DNA of 64,000 nt, taken from Anas platyrhynchos (lineage: Eukaryota; Chordata; Aves; Anseriformes; Anatidae). Where the stretch lies: NCBI RefSeq assembly GCF_047663525.1, contig NC_092606.1, forward strand, positions 6,074,501 to 6,138,500, given 5' to 3'. Shown here in pieces: positions 1 to 11,747 of the stretch; position 1 is the first letter of the stretch; every line of letters starts with the position of its first letter. A program made the position numbers and the translations under genes. Under the pieces are notes generated by a model. The model was not told where the DNA came from. It did not search any database and saw only the letters and a program-made list of their open reading frames with translations.

Positions 1-3000
1 CCTAGAACTTGCTAAACCACACGATGAATCAAGTCATTTTGCAAGCAGTTGGAATAGAGGAGAGGGAAGGGGACTTGGACAGAAATCTTCCTTTTCATAT
101 CTAAATCATATAAATCACACATTATTTTTTTTGACTTTGAGTATCTAAAAACAAACAGCAAACACAGCAAGAAGACAGACTGCACTTAACAGGGAAAAAA
201 AGAAATTAAACATCAGTAAAACCAATGAAGGACAAGGGTTATAAATTGCTCAGAAGTTCTCTAGGGAACTTGTCTTTAAAATAAAGGATTTAATTTACAA
301 GAACTGACTATTAGTCAGCTCAGAATTTGTTTTTTTGATGTAAAAGGCTGGGTAAAATGTTAACGTTAATGAAGAACTGTTTGCACAGTAAGCTAAAAAC
401 ACAAGCCCCACACCACCAACTTGTTCCTGGCACTGCCTCGTGGCTCCACATCCTGAAGCAGCCGAGTGTTCTGCTGTGGAAATAAAGCTGCAGTCAGCTG
501 GAGTGATTCAGAGCACTATCACAAAGACATGTGGCAGGCCTACTTCTGCCACACCCAAGTCTCACTCTTATTTGAACGTAAAACAAACCGCACACCGGCC
601 TGAACTAACTTCAAGGAAGTTTTAAAAGAAAACTTTAAGACACCTTACTACGTATTTTAACTAACTCAATTTCCCCCTCTGTTTAAGATGGCAGCCTGCT
701 TCTTTCCTCATTTGCAGTTAACAGCTTTGAAAATGATTTGAAAATTTATGCCCTCAAGAAGATCTTCACGTTCTCAGAATGCAGATTCAAGAAACCCAAG
801 ACAAAGTCTTTAGAGGCGTGTAGTTTCCCAACATCTAAAACTGAACGCTACAGTGGCTTTTTATTCACAATGTACATTCCTTTTATCAAAAGTAAGACTT
901 GAAGGTCATTACCCACCCTCTGAACAATGGTGTGTGATAGTTAACAGCGCTCAGAAGCATCCGTTGTTTTTTTAACATCTCCAGTAACTCTGTGCACTTG
1001 ACACTTGTAACAGAGCAGACAAGAACCAAGGTCATTTTGATCCCCAAGTGACATATCTCCATTCCATCGGGTGCTGTTAAATCATTACCTCTTTCGCACC
1101 ACTACCAACATCCTCCGTGTTCCAGAACAGCACTTACTTACAGGAGCACGCTCTAACACCGAACGTGTCACTGTCCTTTAGCAGCGACAACGCTGCTGGC
1201 AGAAGGGCAGCCCGGAGAACTCCACGCTGTACTCTGTACTCTCGGACACCTGAAAGGCCAAGCTCCACGTTTAACAGGTTAGAAGCTGTCAGAGTTATCA
1301 GTATTAGCTCAAGACGAAGCACATTCCAAGCCTGCTGAACACAGTGAGTCAAACAAACACTAAGTGTATATTTAGCCAGGAGTCACATTAGCTCACCCAC
1401 TTTCTGGAGGAAACACCGCGCTGTTTCTTCCAGCCAAGCACCCCTGCTCTCACAGCTACCAGTAGATGATGCTTTTTAGAGCTTTTACACAGAGATAATT
1501 CCCCAAGATGCTCTCCTTGACCTCAGTTATCCCTAAGAAACTTCTGAACTGGGGTTTTGCCTGCACCAACACGCTCTGTAGCCTGCCTCGAAGCCTTCCT
1601 CAGTGCACCTGGACACGTTCTGAACACATCTTTTGAGCTCTGTAACATCCTCCTGCACTGAGCTCCTGAATCACCCCACCTCACCTTCACCTGGCAGTCC
1701 TTAGTTTCCACCTCAGGAGAGAAACCAGCTGCTGTATGTCCATTTTAACATGAAAAAAACACAAAAACAAACACAGACTGGGTCAGGTTAAGCCCAGGCA
1801 GCTCCAGCACCATGGCTCTGCCATCAGAGCAGCAGATGCCCAGGACGAAGCACCACATACTTCCCCAGTTCATGTTCTGTCTCCTAAATGTCTTGTCAAA
1901 AGGGCCATCAAATCCTTCAGGAGGCCAGATTATCAAATGGCACAAGAGATTCAACATCTGAGGACACTGCACTTGTGCAGCAGCAGGCTTTCCCAACACA
2001 TCTCTCACAATTTTTAGCTTAGCTGTAACGAAAAGGGCAAACAATAATCACCAAAGCGGTGATATTTTCAGAGAACTCTAAGTAAAGAACACAAATTCTG
2101 CTTCTTGGCTACCAGCGCCTTACTTAAAGCCCATCATTTCAGGATTGGTTTTCATCCCATACAAATTATTTAGCTATCAGCAGCAAGCACCATTTAGCCA
2201 TTTGTAATCCTGAGGAAAAAAAAAATATATACATATAAATATATTTTTAAAATACTATATTTGAGAAATTATATGCAAATTTCCTTAAATGTCATCTGAC
2301 TTCTGCGATACATTACAGCACAGAATGAGAGTTCCCAGGAGGGCAGCATGGCTGGCCTATGCTCACACATCGCCTTCAGTGAAAAGCTTATATAAAGGTC
2401 AAAGGATCCGGAGCATTTTAATACTGAGCAATGTTAAGAAACTCTGGTTGCAGCTTCTTTACAGCTTCACTGGAGGATTTTGGATTAAGCCCAGTTCATG
2501 GTTACAAGGTCACTCAGGCCGCCCTAACAGTTTTAATAAATTAAGTAAAAGCCTTCAATTAGAAGCCACAAGAAAGCAGATTAAAAATCCCCATTTGTAA
2601 ACTCTCCAGGAGCGCTTACAAGTTTTGATAACTTGGTTTCATGTTTAAATCTGCCAGCAGTATTTACCACAATCTGCTAGGATTTTGTTCTGTGTTTCCT
2701 CCAGCTCTACACCAGAAAACTGGTCCAAAAAATGTCAGCAGCTAGATCAGCAAAGCCTCGAGCAGACAGTGGTTGATTATTTCACAGCAGTCTTTACCGT
2801 AGCATCCACAAGCCAACAGCAACACGTTCCTTCTACATCATCTTTTATTAACCTATCACAAATGAAGCCCAAAGCTGAACCACGGGCACATTTTTCCATT
2901 TTCATGGCATCAGGCAAAGTCATTCTCGGCCCTATTACAAAATCCAGACAAGCCAGAAATAATATATTCATGAAATGCAAAGATACACATTACAGATCAC

Positions 3001-6000
3001 TGTAAGGTTGATAAAAGGACTCAATAGCGAGGGTACTGGGTTTGTTTTATAATACGTAGTGGCAGAGGCACATCTTTTATAGCAGCCTCAAGTATTAAGT
3101 CATCAATATTCTACTGAAAGGATGAGACAAAAGGGACTTTAACTGCCAGCTTCTGCTGCTTTGGGAGCACCTGGGTTCAGAGCTAACGAAGCTGGGTGTC
3201 TGTAAGCATTCCCACAAACACAGAATAACCCCGGATCACCCCGCAGCTCACATCCTCCAGCCTCCCCCAGGACCTGCCAGTCCTGCCCAAGTCCTGCTCG
3301 CACCAGAGCTGGCACAGCAAACGGGGCAGATAACCTTGGCTCACGCTGCTGCTTTTTTCTCTCGGCAAAAGTATTACTTGCAGTCCCTTCCCGCTCCTCT
3401 TTGGTGCTGAATCTGCTTCTACAGAACTTTAGGAACTTGTATCCTTTGTTAAACTTTGCTGTAAGAAAAACAAACAGACAAAGAAAGCACTTTATTCTCA
3501 CCCCAAACCCAAAACACAGCACCACAGCAGCTACTGGGAAGAAAAATAACTCCACCGCAGCTGACAGCAGGACCTGAGATGGGTTCTGTCCACACAGATT
3601 TCTGCTGCCCAGTCAAGAAACCAGACATCTTCAAACCTTCCCTCAGGCAGCACAAATGATGAATCCTTGCTACAGAGTAACTGGCAAAGCACCGTTACGG
3701 CTGCTATCTAACGATCTGCAGACCTCAGAAATGAGCAACAACCAGTTTAAAATCACAGGACAGATTTTGGCATAGTCTCGGGAGGCCACATTTTCATGTA
3801 GAACTGTTTTGGCAGTTTGAGAACAACTATGATTCCTGCTGAATGACCACCAGCTGTTCACGTACTGCCCTTCGGCAGCTTCATCAAGTTTTTATCTCTA
3901 TCTCTACAGGACCACAGATGCCTAACAAAAACAGGGATGTGGCTCAGGTTAAAGACATTACCGACAAGCAAGGGCTAACAAAGCCAGTTTTAAAAAGAAA
4001 AAAGCACATGGACCCCATTTGCCTACACTGGTTTGCAAGAAGTGACCAGCCAAGCACAATTTTTCACCTTACAGTCACCTACAACTGCAGCTGCCAACCC
4101 CAAACACATCAAGACACTTCCCTGTGGGTACAACGATAGGAAAGTGCTGGGCCATCAGGAGCTTACTGGTAAAGTGAAAGGTAATTGCTATTTAATGTCC
4201 TTAACCTGAAACCAAGCAAACCTGACAGACATCAGGTTTACAGGAAGGTCCCCAACAGAACTGAAGGGGAACCTGTGAGGTCGGAGCTTTGTTCCATGTC
4301 TCACTCCCTTGGATAACGGGGTTGTTCTTCTCAACTTGGCATTCTCGCTCTGAAGATGTACCAGCAGAACAGATTCGGCAAGGCGTGCTTTGCCAAAAAC
4401 CGCCACTGGTCAAAGTTTTTAACAACTGAACACCCGCTGGTGGACAAATAAGCCATACAGCAGTGGAGTTATGCTCACTCATCACAGCACTGAAGTACTG
4501 CAGCACAAGACTGAGCAATTCAACTACATCACTCACCCAGGAGAAGACAGAAAGCTGAAGTCCAATGCCCACATCTGAACAGGGGTTTCAGAGTGGCTCA
4601 GCCACAAGATGACAGGCAATCCAAGACATTGCACGAGAGCACGAAGTTCAGAGGAGGGAATTCCTAAAATGTCATCTATCCAGCCGAACACTGATTATTA
4701 AAATCCTAGTTTGACTCTAGAACCTATTCAGTGAGTTGGCTAAAGATGTTGGTCACTATTTCCAAAGCTCTTCACTTTCACGGCTGCCTGAAAGCTACAA
4801 ACATGGCTGAAGATGGATTGTGACGAGTCACTGGTCATTCATTTCGGCTGTATTAAAGTTGTCACAGCATTAACACAATCTGGGGTACAAAACTCTTTCA
4901 GCAAGAGCCATCCACTAACCTGATCTGTCCTGCAGGCACCTTAAATTAATCCAGAGGGAAAACAAAAACATACCAGAAGACCCCAAAACTCTCCCATGGC
5001 ATATAAAACAAAAGCAAAGAGCTCAGGGGCTCTGTGTTACTACTTAAATGTCCCTTTCATTTCAAGGCACACCACCAGCCATAGGACTTGAAACTTGTTA
5101 GTTTAATTTCCGCTATGAAACTATTATAATAGCAAAACCAAAAAGACTTTTAGGACCTGCTATTAGCCGGTCTCATCACAAATAAAGCCATTCCTGCCAC
5201 TTAATTATTCTCAGATACAAGAGAGCAATCCACTTAAAGCATCTCCAGCAATTGCCAAATTAAAACATTTGCTATTTCCCTACATCTTATCTCTCCCTGG
5301 ATAATGACAGTGGTCATTACGCAGTCCTTAACAGTTTTTCTTTCTAAACCACTGTCATGAACTTTCCCCATGATAAAAGCTAGAAATATGCTGACCATTA
5401 ACGTGTTGAGCAGTCAGAGATACTAGGAAGGTAGCTCTCCAGCACAATCTTCTGCATGAGTCAGTCTCTGATACAAGATTTTCCATGCTCCTCCCTCTGC
5501 ATGCTGCTAATCTTCGCATTTCTTCTCTCATTCTTGTGCCAATACCAGATTTGGCTTAAAAACAAGACTTGGGAATAACAGCAGCTTATTAGTGGAAAAA
5601 AATCCTCCCCGAAGACCAGAACTTCGTTACAAAATAATTCAGCTAAAGATGACTCCACGAGCTTACTCCAATTATTCTACAAATTCAGTATTAACCCCAA
5701 CACCATGACTCTACTTCTAAAATTCAGTCCTCTGCTGGAATCACCGCTTGAAATGTGCAGGTTGTCACGCTCCAAGTTCCATTACTTCCATCAGCAAATC
5801 TACCTTAAATAAAGTCACACAACTGAAAGAACACTCCAGAAGCTGGCGAGAGACACAGAGAGCAAGTCTGCCACCCATTTAACTCTGTGAAAACTGATCA
5901 TAATCACAAATTATTGGCTTGGTTGTGTAACTGGCAGCGTAATAGTTTAATGAAAAAAGAAGGACCTGAAAGTTAAATCTGCATTGCACGTGTGCACCAC

Positions 6001-7379
6001 ATTTGAAAGTCTGCTGTCCTGGTGAAATCTGAATTATGGTTTGAAGCTCCTGCCAGAAACCAAGCTTCAGAGAAACTTTGGTGACACGTGGTAGCAACGA
6101 GAGGTATTAAATGGGAGAGGGACGTAAGAAGGATTGATGGATGGGATGCTGTGGCAACACAGAAAATACAGTTTCTATCCTCGTTTTCCTTCAAAATTCA
6201 ACAGCTTGCCCTCTTGTCTTGGTTTTAGAGGAATATTCCTTTTTTGTCTGCATCCTGCAACGCTGGAAGCACATTCGTCTCCAAATAAGGTTTGACTGAG
6301 CAGAACTTGCATGCTCCTTTTTCCGCAAACTCTTTTTACCACCTGCTTCAATTATCATGAGCTATCCTGACATTTGCAATACTTCAGTCGTTAAGCATGA
6401 TTCTCCTAGCAACTGCTGGGGAGATTTCAGCGGATTTTGTCCCTAAACGTTCATGTTATTATACAGAACTCCTGCAGTAGAGTATTTACAGGTCTTACCA
6501 CAGCTTACACAACATTTCTGCTGCAGCATTCCCAATGAATACTATAATTACACAGCATTATTCTATAATTAGAGATATCTACAGATATAATTAGAACTAT
6601 TTTGCTTTTCAAAGCATTCGGTAAATACATATTAAAACTGTTTACTTGAAATTCCCAGTCTCGAGAGCAGCCTTTACAATAACAACAAGCTACTGAAGGG
6701 CCAATTGTATACACAAACAGACCACTGCCAAGGCTACTCAGGTGCTTGAGTCCTCGTTATTCTCTTTCACCTCTAGAGCTGTGAGAAAAGTATCTCACAG
6801 GGTTTACTCTCCATAGCCCACACATAATTTTAACTTATAAATTTAAGCTATCCAGGCGGGCATATTGAAGCCTTCTTGCTGTTTCAATATAAACATCTAA
6901 TTTCAGGACACTTCGCCAGTTGTGCCATGACCAAGCTTGTTACCTTCACAAACTAAAGACTGTCTGATGACAGACCGAAAGCAGAGTTAGAGCCCTCGTA
7001 CAATCCCAGGAGTCTCTTCTCAGACATCCCCAGATACACATCTCCTTGTAACTTAAGACGATGATGCCTATGTCACCCCAGAAGTGATTTCAGCAGTAAG
7101 ATTTCCCTGTATGCTGTGTCTAAAGAGATTAACCAGCTCCCACCTTACCAGATTACGGGCGTGTTCTCACCCACAACTTTGTTATGATAATAGAGCATGT
7201 GCCCTTACATGAATTGTGACGGCTTTTGTGCAGGTTACACCAAGAGGAGGGAAAAAAATGACATAAAACACTCCAGTCAAGGTACAGATATAAAAACATA
7301 AGTTTTTAATACATAATTTTGCTGAACCTAAACACTCCCACTCTTAGCTCCTTACCTATATATACCTTTACCTGTCTCT

Positions 7380-7445
7380 ACATACGTATGCACAGACACG
7401 TAATGTATATGCACACACATACGTATATGTGTGTACACACAGAGA
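7380..7445. repeat. CA/GTA-type simple repeat
   Basis: This is an imperfect alternation of acatac, gtatgca and cacaca motifs ending in gtgtgtacacacag. It is a degenerate purine-pyrimidine microsatellite within VKORC1L1 intron 1. No function is apparent. Confidence 0.6.
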
Positions 7446-8010
7446 GCAGTGTTGATGTCTTTGGACAGATCACCTTATTTTTTCAGCTGAAATACTTGAG
7501 AGCGTGCTCCTAGGAGGGTTTCTCTGCCAAATGGCACCCGTGGGCACTTCCTGCAGCACCCTCACACCGCTGGCACCAGTAACCACCCAGCAGGTTACGC
7601 CTTTTCCCTGCTGCCACCGAGTGAACCAGTTACCTGACAGGTAACAACCCAAGCCAGCAGCACACTGAAATTCACACCCCAGCTCTCCTAACAGAGATGA
7701 AAACCATGTACCTTTAAAAAACACCCCCTAAAATAATAAATCCTGATGGGAAACTTGAAAAATAAATAGAGCTCGTGCTGCTGAGGCACACCTCCCTGCA
7801 CCGAGCCCCCCGGGGCAGCCCAGAGACCCCCCTTTGGGGCGGGCACCGGCACCACAGAGCAGCCCCCGGGCGGGCACCGGCACCACACGGAGCCCCCCCA
7901 GCCCCTCACGAGGCCCCCTCAGGCCGCGACTCCCTTCGGCTGCCTCTCAGCAGCCGCCCCCCCGCCCTTCAACGCCCTCCCCCGGCCCGTTGAGGCCCGC
8001 TCCCCTCAGC

Positions 8011-8076
8011 CCCTCAGCCCCCTGCCCGCCTCCCCTCAGCCCCTCAGTCCCCCTCAGCCCCCCTCAGCCCCCTCAC
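8011..8076. repeat. CCCCTCAG-type tandem array at the 5' end of VKORC1L1 intron 1
   Basis: The motif CCCCTCAGC recurs about seven times immediately downstream (minus strand) of the exon 1 donor, with spacer variation. On the minus strand it reads (G)GCTGAGGGG, the same unit as the larger array upstream of CHCHD2 but in opposite orientation. The minus (coding) strand therefore carries runs of G shortly after the start of the intron, which could form G-quadruplexes or R-loops; that is inference. Confidence 0.7.
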
Positions 8077-8270
8077 CTGGACGTGATGGCGGCGGAGCAG
8101 CGGACCCTCTCGCTGAGGTCGCACAGGGCCTGGTAGCGAAGGTCGCGGCCCTTCTCCCGCTCCAGGTGGCAGGCGTAGAGGGACAGCAGGATGCCGGCGG
8201 CGCACACGGCCGAGCGGGCCACCCGCTCCCAGCGCGGCACCGACACTCGCAGCAGGACGGGCGCCGCCAT
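8077..8270 (-). CDS. VKORC1L1: VKORC1L1 exon 1: vitamin K epoxide reductase complex subunit 1-like 1 (partial)
   Basis: The exon encodes 64 residues plus two bases, beginning [19 protein letters not shown], nearly identical to the vertebrate VKORC1L1 N-terminus. The paralog VKORC1 starts differently. The protein is an ER membrane thiol oxidoreductase that reduces vitamin K epoxide/quinone. Visible parts are the first transmembrane helix (about residues 18-33, [13 protein letters not shown]) and the start of the lumenal loop with the conserved cysteine pair in [14 protein letters not shown]. The catalytic CXXC lies in a later exon outside the window. The start is the ATG at 8270-8268. An upstream in-frame ATG at 8345 lies in the GC-rich leader and would add an arginine/glycine-rich extension not seen in the family. 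The exon ends CCAG|GTGAGG, splitting an arginine codon (TSR|W in orthologs). The gene sits in a CpG island, head-to-head with CHCHD2 across about 3.4 kb. Confidence 0.93.
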
Positions 8271-8510
8271 CTTACCCCCGCCCTCCCTCCTCCTCGGCCC
8301 GCGCCGCGCGCCCGCCGCCGCCCGGCCGCGCATGCGCGCCCGCACCCCATTGGCTCGCTCCGCCCCCCCCCCGCCCTTCTCCCGCTTGGCCGCGCCCGAC
8401 GCGTGGCGCTCGCCGACGACGTCACGTCAGGGAGGGGAGGGAGGGGGGATAGGGGGGAGGGCTGCGTGAGGGGAGGGAAGGAGGGAGGGGGCGCCCCCTG
8501 GTGGAGGGAG
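8271..8510 (-). promoter_or_regulatory. VKORC1L1 CpG-island promoter with CRE-type element and G-rich tract
   Basis: The region upstream of the VKORC1L1 start is very CpG-rich. At 8418-8429 the minus strand reads TGACGTGACGTC, overlapping two CRE/ATF-type half sites about 150 bases before the ATG. An inverted CCAAT box (attgg at 8349-8353) lies closer in. Beyond it, 8430-8510 is a run of GGGAGGGG-like blocks (plus strand) able to form G-quadruplexes. TATA is absent, as expected for a housekeeping CpG promoter. The transcription start is not determined. Confidence 0.6.
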
Positions 8511-8642
8511 GGGGCAGAGCGGGTTTTGGGGAGGAAAAAGGAGGTTTTGGTCGTTTTTTGTCGGATGGGGTACTGAAATAGAGTCCTGTGCTTGGCGCTG
8601 GGGTTCTGTCGTCCTTCACACGTCATGGATTGAGGGAGTTAT

Positions 8643-9140
8643 TGGGGTTGGAAAAGAGCTATGGGATGTTCCAACCGCCCCCTGCCAGCACTGTCACCAA
8701 GCACCACGTCCAACCTGCCCCTAACCGCCCCCAGGGATAAAACACGTCCCCAAGCACCACACCTACACAGCCCCTGAACACCCCCAGGGGCTGTGGTGGC
8801 TCCACCACCTCCCTGAGCAACCCGTCCCAGTGCCTGGCTGCTCTTTCTGAGCAGAAATGTCTCCTCATTCCCAACCTGAACCTCCCCTGGCGCAACTTGA
8901 GGCCATTCCCTCTGGTCTTATCACCAGTTATCTTCGAGAAGAGGCCAGCCCCCAGCTCCCCACCCCTTCCTCTCAGGCAGTTGCAGAGAGCAATGAGGTC
9001 TGCCCTGAGCCTCCTCTTCTCCAGCCCAACCCCCCCCAGTTCCCTCAGCCGCTCCTCACAGGACTTGTGTCCCAGAACCTTCTCCAGCCTCGTCGCCCTT
9101 CTCTGGACACACTCCATGGTCTCAATGTCCTTGTAGGTTG
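8643..9140 (-). mobile_element. CR1 LINE fragment, 3' end (5'-truncated)
   Basis: The minus strand of 9117-8659 translates into the C-terminal part of the CR1 ORF2 protein, with familiar motifs [52 protein letters not shown] and LLREVVEPP. It then runs into a 3' end of the usual CR1 type (a TTCCAACCCCA-like tail at about 8645-8660). Only the last 500 bases are present, typical of 5' truncation by target-primed reverse transcription. The frame remains open for about 150 codons over this piece, but it lacks the reverse transcriptase and endonuclease domains and cannot be functional. It lies in the spacer between VKORC1L1 and CHCHD2. Confidence 0.9.
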
Positions 9141-11480
9141 CTGATGGAATTCACAGTGTACCCACACATAACCCTGGTAAAAGGCAACCACCAGGGCCAC
9201 ATCTCCTCTCAGTTACCCCACGGGCTTCTGTCAAAAGCTGCCCCAGCACTGGTCCAGTTGGAGTTTGGGAAACTGGCCCACATCTCCAGTCTGCAGATGC
9301 ACAACCCACCTAGCAGCTGAAAATATGTTGGGTTTTGCCCACTGTAGGCACCCACCACAAATGCTGCTCTTGCTTGCCTTGGAGGATGGCCACAGCCCTC
9401 TGGTTCTCCTTCCCTTCCAGATTCTGCCACTTGTTAGCAGATGGAGGAGTGGATCTGTACAAAAGGAACCTCCAAAGTTTTCCCAAGGAAGGCAGGATGG
9501 TACAGCACAATGGCAGCATTCATCCCATTAATCCTGCCATTCATGCCTTCATTGTTCTGCAAAACAAAGCTAATTCAAAGAGAAATGTGTTGCAAAATGA
9601 CTTCAGCGCAAAGAAGGAATCTCTCTGCCACCAAAATGGGAAATTGAAAGATATTCATGAAAAATATTTGAGAAAACCAATTAAAAAGAGCTGTTTGAAC
9701 CCTAACTAGTTTATAAAGTAAATGATCTGCTCTCTCTTGTGTCTTCTGCTATTAATATAAACAAGAACAGAGGGGCAAGGGGAAGAGTGTGGAGGTGTTT
9801 GAGACAGAAAGGGCAACATAAAGAATAACAGATGTACTAAAGTTGCAGAAGAAGAAATAATGTAATCTCACATACCTATAGTTTAGCCCTTAAAAAAGAC
9901 ATGGTCTAGTCAAAGCTTTTCCTGCATGTGCACCATTGGATGCTGAGGGCTGGGAGCCCCCTGGACATCAGCAAGAGCAGGGCAGAGCTGCGAGATGTTT
10001 GCAGGAGTCCCAGGCCAGCTGCTAGAGAAAAAGTGCCAAAGCTGAAGTGAATTACTTGCTGTTTGCCTGGAGTGCGAGTCCCATAACGCTGCACAGGCAT
10101 TTGACAAAACCCAAACCCCAGAGCTGCTTAGAAAGCAGACGAAATGGAAGGAGGCCAAGAATAAGGGAAAGAGAGAGGAGCTGTTGTGGATCAGCTCCTG
10201 CAGTAATGCCTACAGTCTGGGCTTACGTAGACACTGCTGCTCTGAATCATGGTGTACTGCTTATATTTATCTCCTAATGATTTTCACGTTTACAGCAACT
10301 GCTTTTCTGATGGAAGCTGTGCTTTGGATTACTGTTGGTGTATAAGCCAACATTTATGCTGCCTGCATCAGGTGCAGTTGTTGTCATCAGGCAACAGTTA
10401 CATCCCCTTACATATGAGATGTTGAAATGACTGCTCTCGGGTAGCCACCACCCTTACACAACTGCAGAAATGGTGAACAAGCCATTTTTTAATGTCATGA
10501 TAGTGAAGTGATGATATTACTGAGTGACAGTTGCATTTTGTGGATGAATTTGTGCATATTACTATAGCTATAATGAAGGGTGCTTGCTTACAATGGGAAA
10601 ACGAGTTGCTTGAAATTTCCCTTTGTATTGCACCTGAGAGTTTATTTACTCATTAGGTCTAATCCCATGCATGTTAGTCATCTGGATGCCTTTCATTATT
10701 TTCAGTGGGTTTTAGATATTAAGAAAACAAAGAAAAAACAAATGACTAGTCTGCTAACTGCATTAATAGAGATCAGGTTTCAGTGCAACAGCTGGTCTAT
10801 CTGTACCGAGGTAGTAAGCTGTAGGGACTGTATCTTAATTATATTCCTATGGAATAACTGTGCCTTTCTCATTATCCTTAATAAATAATTCATACTTTTC
10901 TAAAGCTCTACTAAGCTTAATTATTCACAGCAGAATCCAAAAATCATTTGTGTTTTGTGTAAAGATCTCCCTCCATTTACTGGAGTAGAGGCTGTGCCTT
11001 TGGTTTTCTTATAACACCCCCCAATTTGTCTTATGGCTAAGCGGTGGAAGGCCTGACAGCATTTACTCTGTCCCAGTTGCTCTTTTTGCTGTGCCCCCCA
11101 TCCCAGGCTGTACTATAGCAGCCTTTTCAGGCCAATTTCACCACCGGGCTCCACACTCCCAATTTTTTTATTTTTATTTTTTACTTTTAGAAGCAGCCAC
11201 CAGATGCCCCATGGCTGAACCACATTCTGTGGTGGGACACCCACTGCCTGTGGGTACCATCATGACACACCCCATGCTTCACCTCAATCCCTTTACCCCT
11301 TTATTCTTTATTATGGCACCACGAGGACAAAACACCCCTGGGAAGGTGGTCAGGGGGCACCTCAGCACCAAACCCCTGTGCACCCCAAGCCTCCTCCTCA
11401 CCACAGGAACCCCAAAGAGCCTCCAGCAGGGGGGTTTCGGGGTGGTGGCGACCCCTTGGAGGCAAGAAGGAGGGAGGAGG
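9141..11480. other. Intergenic spacer between VKORC1L1 and CHCHD2
   Basis: No gene could be supported. The open frames here (for example 9335-9709 and 10580-10888) have no recognisable domain and no splice-linked partners. In mammals NUPR2 lies next to CHCHD2 on this side; I looked for its basic helix-loop-helix-like motif and did not find it. A T-rich patch lies at about 11162-11190. Confidence 0.6.
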
Positions 11481-11630
11481 CTGAGGGGGGCTGAGGGGGA
11501 CTGAGGGGGGCTTAAGGGGTCTGAGTGGGGCTGAGGGGGACTGAGGGGGCTTAATGGGGCTTAAGGGGGCTGAGGGAGACTGAGGGAGACTGAGGGGGCT
11601 GAGGGGGGCTGAGGGGGACTGAGGGGGGAC
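11481..11630 (+). repeat. 10-bp G-rich minisatellite (CTGAGGGGGN), about 15 copies
   Basis: Units of exactly ten bases follow one another: CTGAGGGGGG, CTGAGGGGGA, CTTAAGGGGT, CTGAGTGGGG, and so on, with variants in which TGAG becomes TTAA or TTAAT. The array stops about 50 bases before the CHCHD2 CRE and about 115 bases before its ATG. Every unit holds a run of four to six G, so the plus (coding) strand can form G-quadruplexes. The long minus-strand open frame through here (proline/serine repeats) is a by-product of the periodicity, not a gene. Confidence 0.85.
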
Positions 11631-11652
11631 AGGGGGCGTGGCTTTTCGGAGG

Positions 11653-11686
11653 CCCCGCCCCCTGCGACGTCGCGGCGCTGACGTCA
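11653..11686 (+). promoter_or_regulatory. CHCHD2: CHCHD2 proximal promoter: GC box and palindromic CRE
   Basis: A GC box (ccccgcccc, 11653-11661) is followed by a perfect palindromic cAMP/ATF response element TGACGTCA at 11679-11686, about 60 bases upstream of the CHCHD2 start codon. There is no TATA box. The arrangement fits a constitutive promoter responsive to CREB/ATF factors; binding is inference from the motif. Confidence 0.6.
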
Positions 11687-11747
11687 TCACGCCCGGCGGG
11701 TGTCGGGTGACCTTGAGGGGCAGCCCCGCAGTCCGCTCCCCGCCGCC

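Larger units (their letters stand above)
1..8076 (-). other. VKORC1L1: VKORC1L1 intron 1 (partial)
   Basis: This stretch follows the splice donor of the VKORC1L1 first exon on the minus strand and is read as part of its first intron, which is very long in mammals. I looked for the second exon (expected to encode a peptide like WGRGFGLLG followed by a membrane segment) and for the final exon and saw neither, so they must lie left of the window. The sequence is AT-rich and unique-looking, with an A/T-rich patch near 2215-2270 and a CA/TA-type simple repeat near 7380-7445. No coding exon, RNA gene or clear interspersed repeat could be supported here. Short open frames do not resemble any family I know. 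Confidence 0.7.

Noticed and set aside
8054-8626. Minus-strand 190-codon frame overlapping VKORC1L1 exon 1
   Set aside because: It is in a different frame from the recognised VKORC1L1 coding sequence and owes its length to high GC content.
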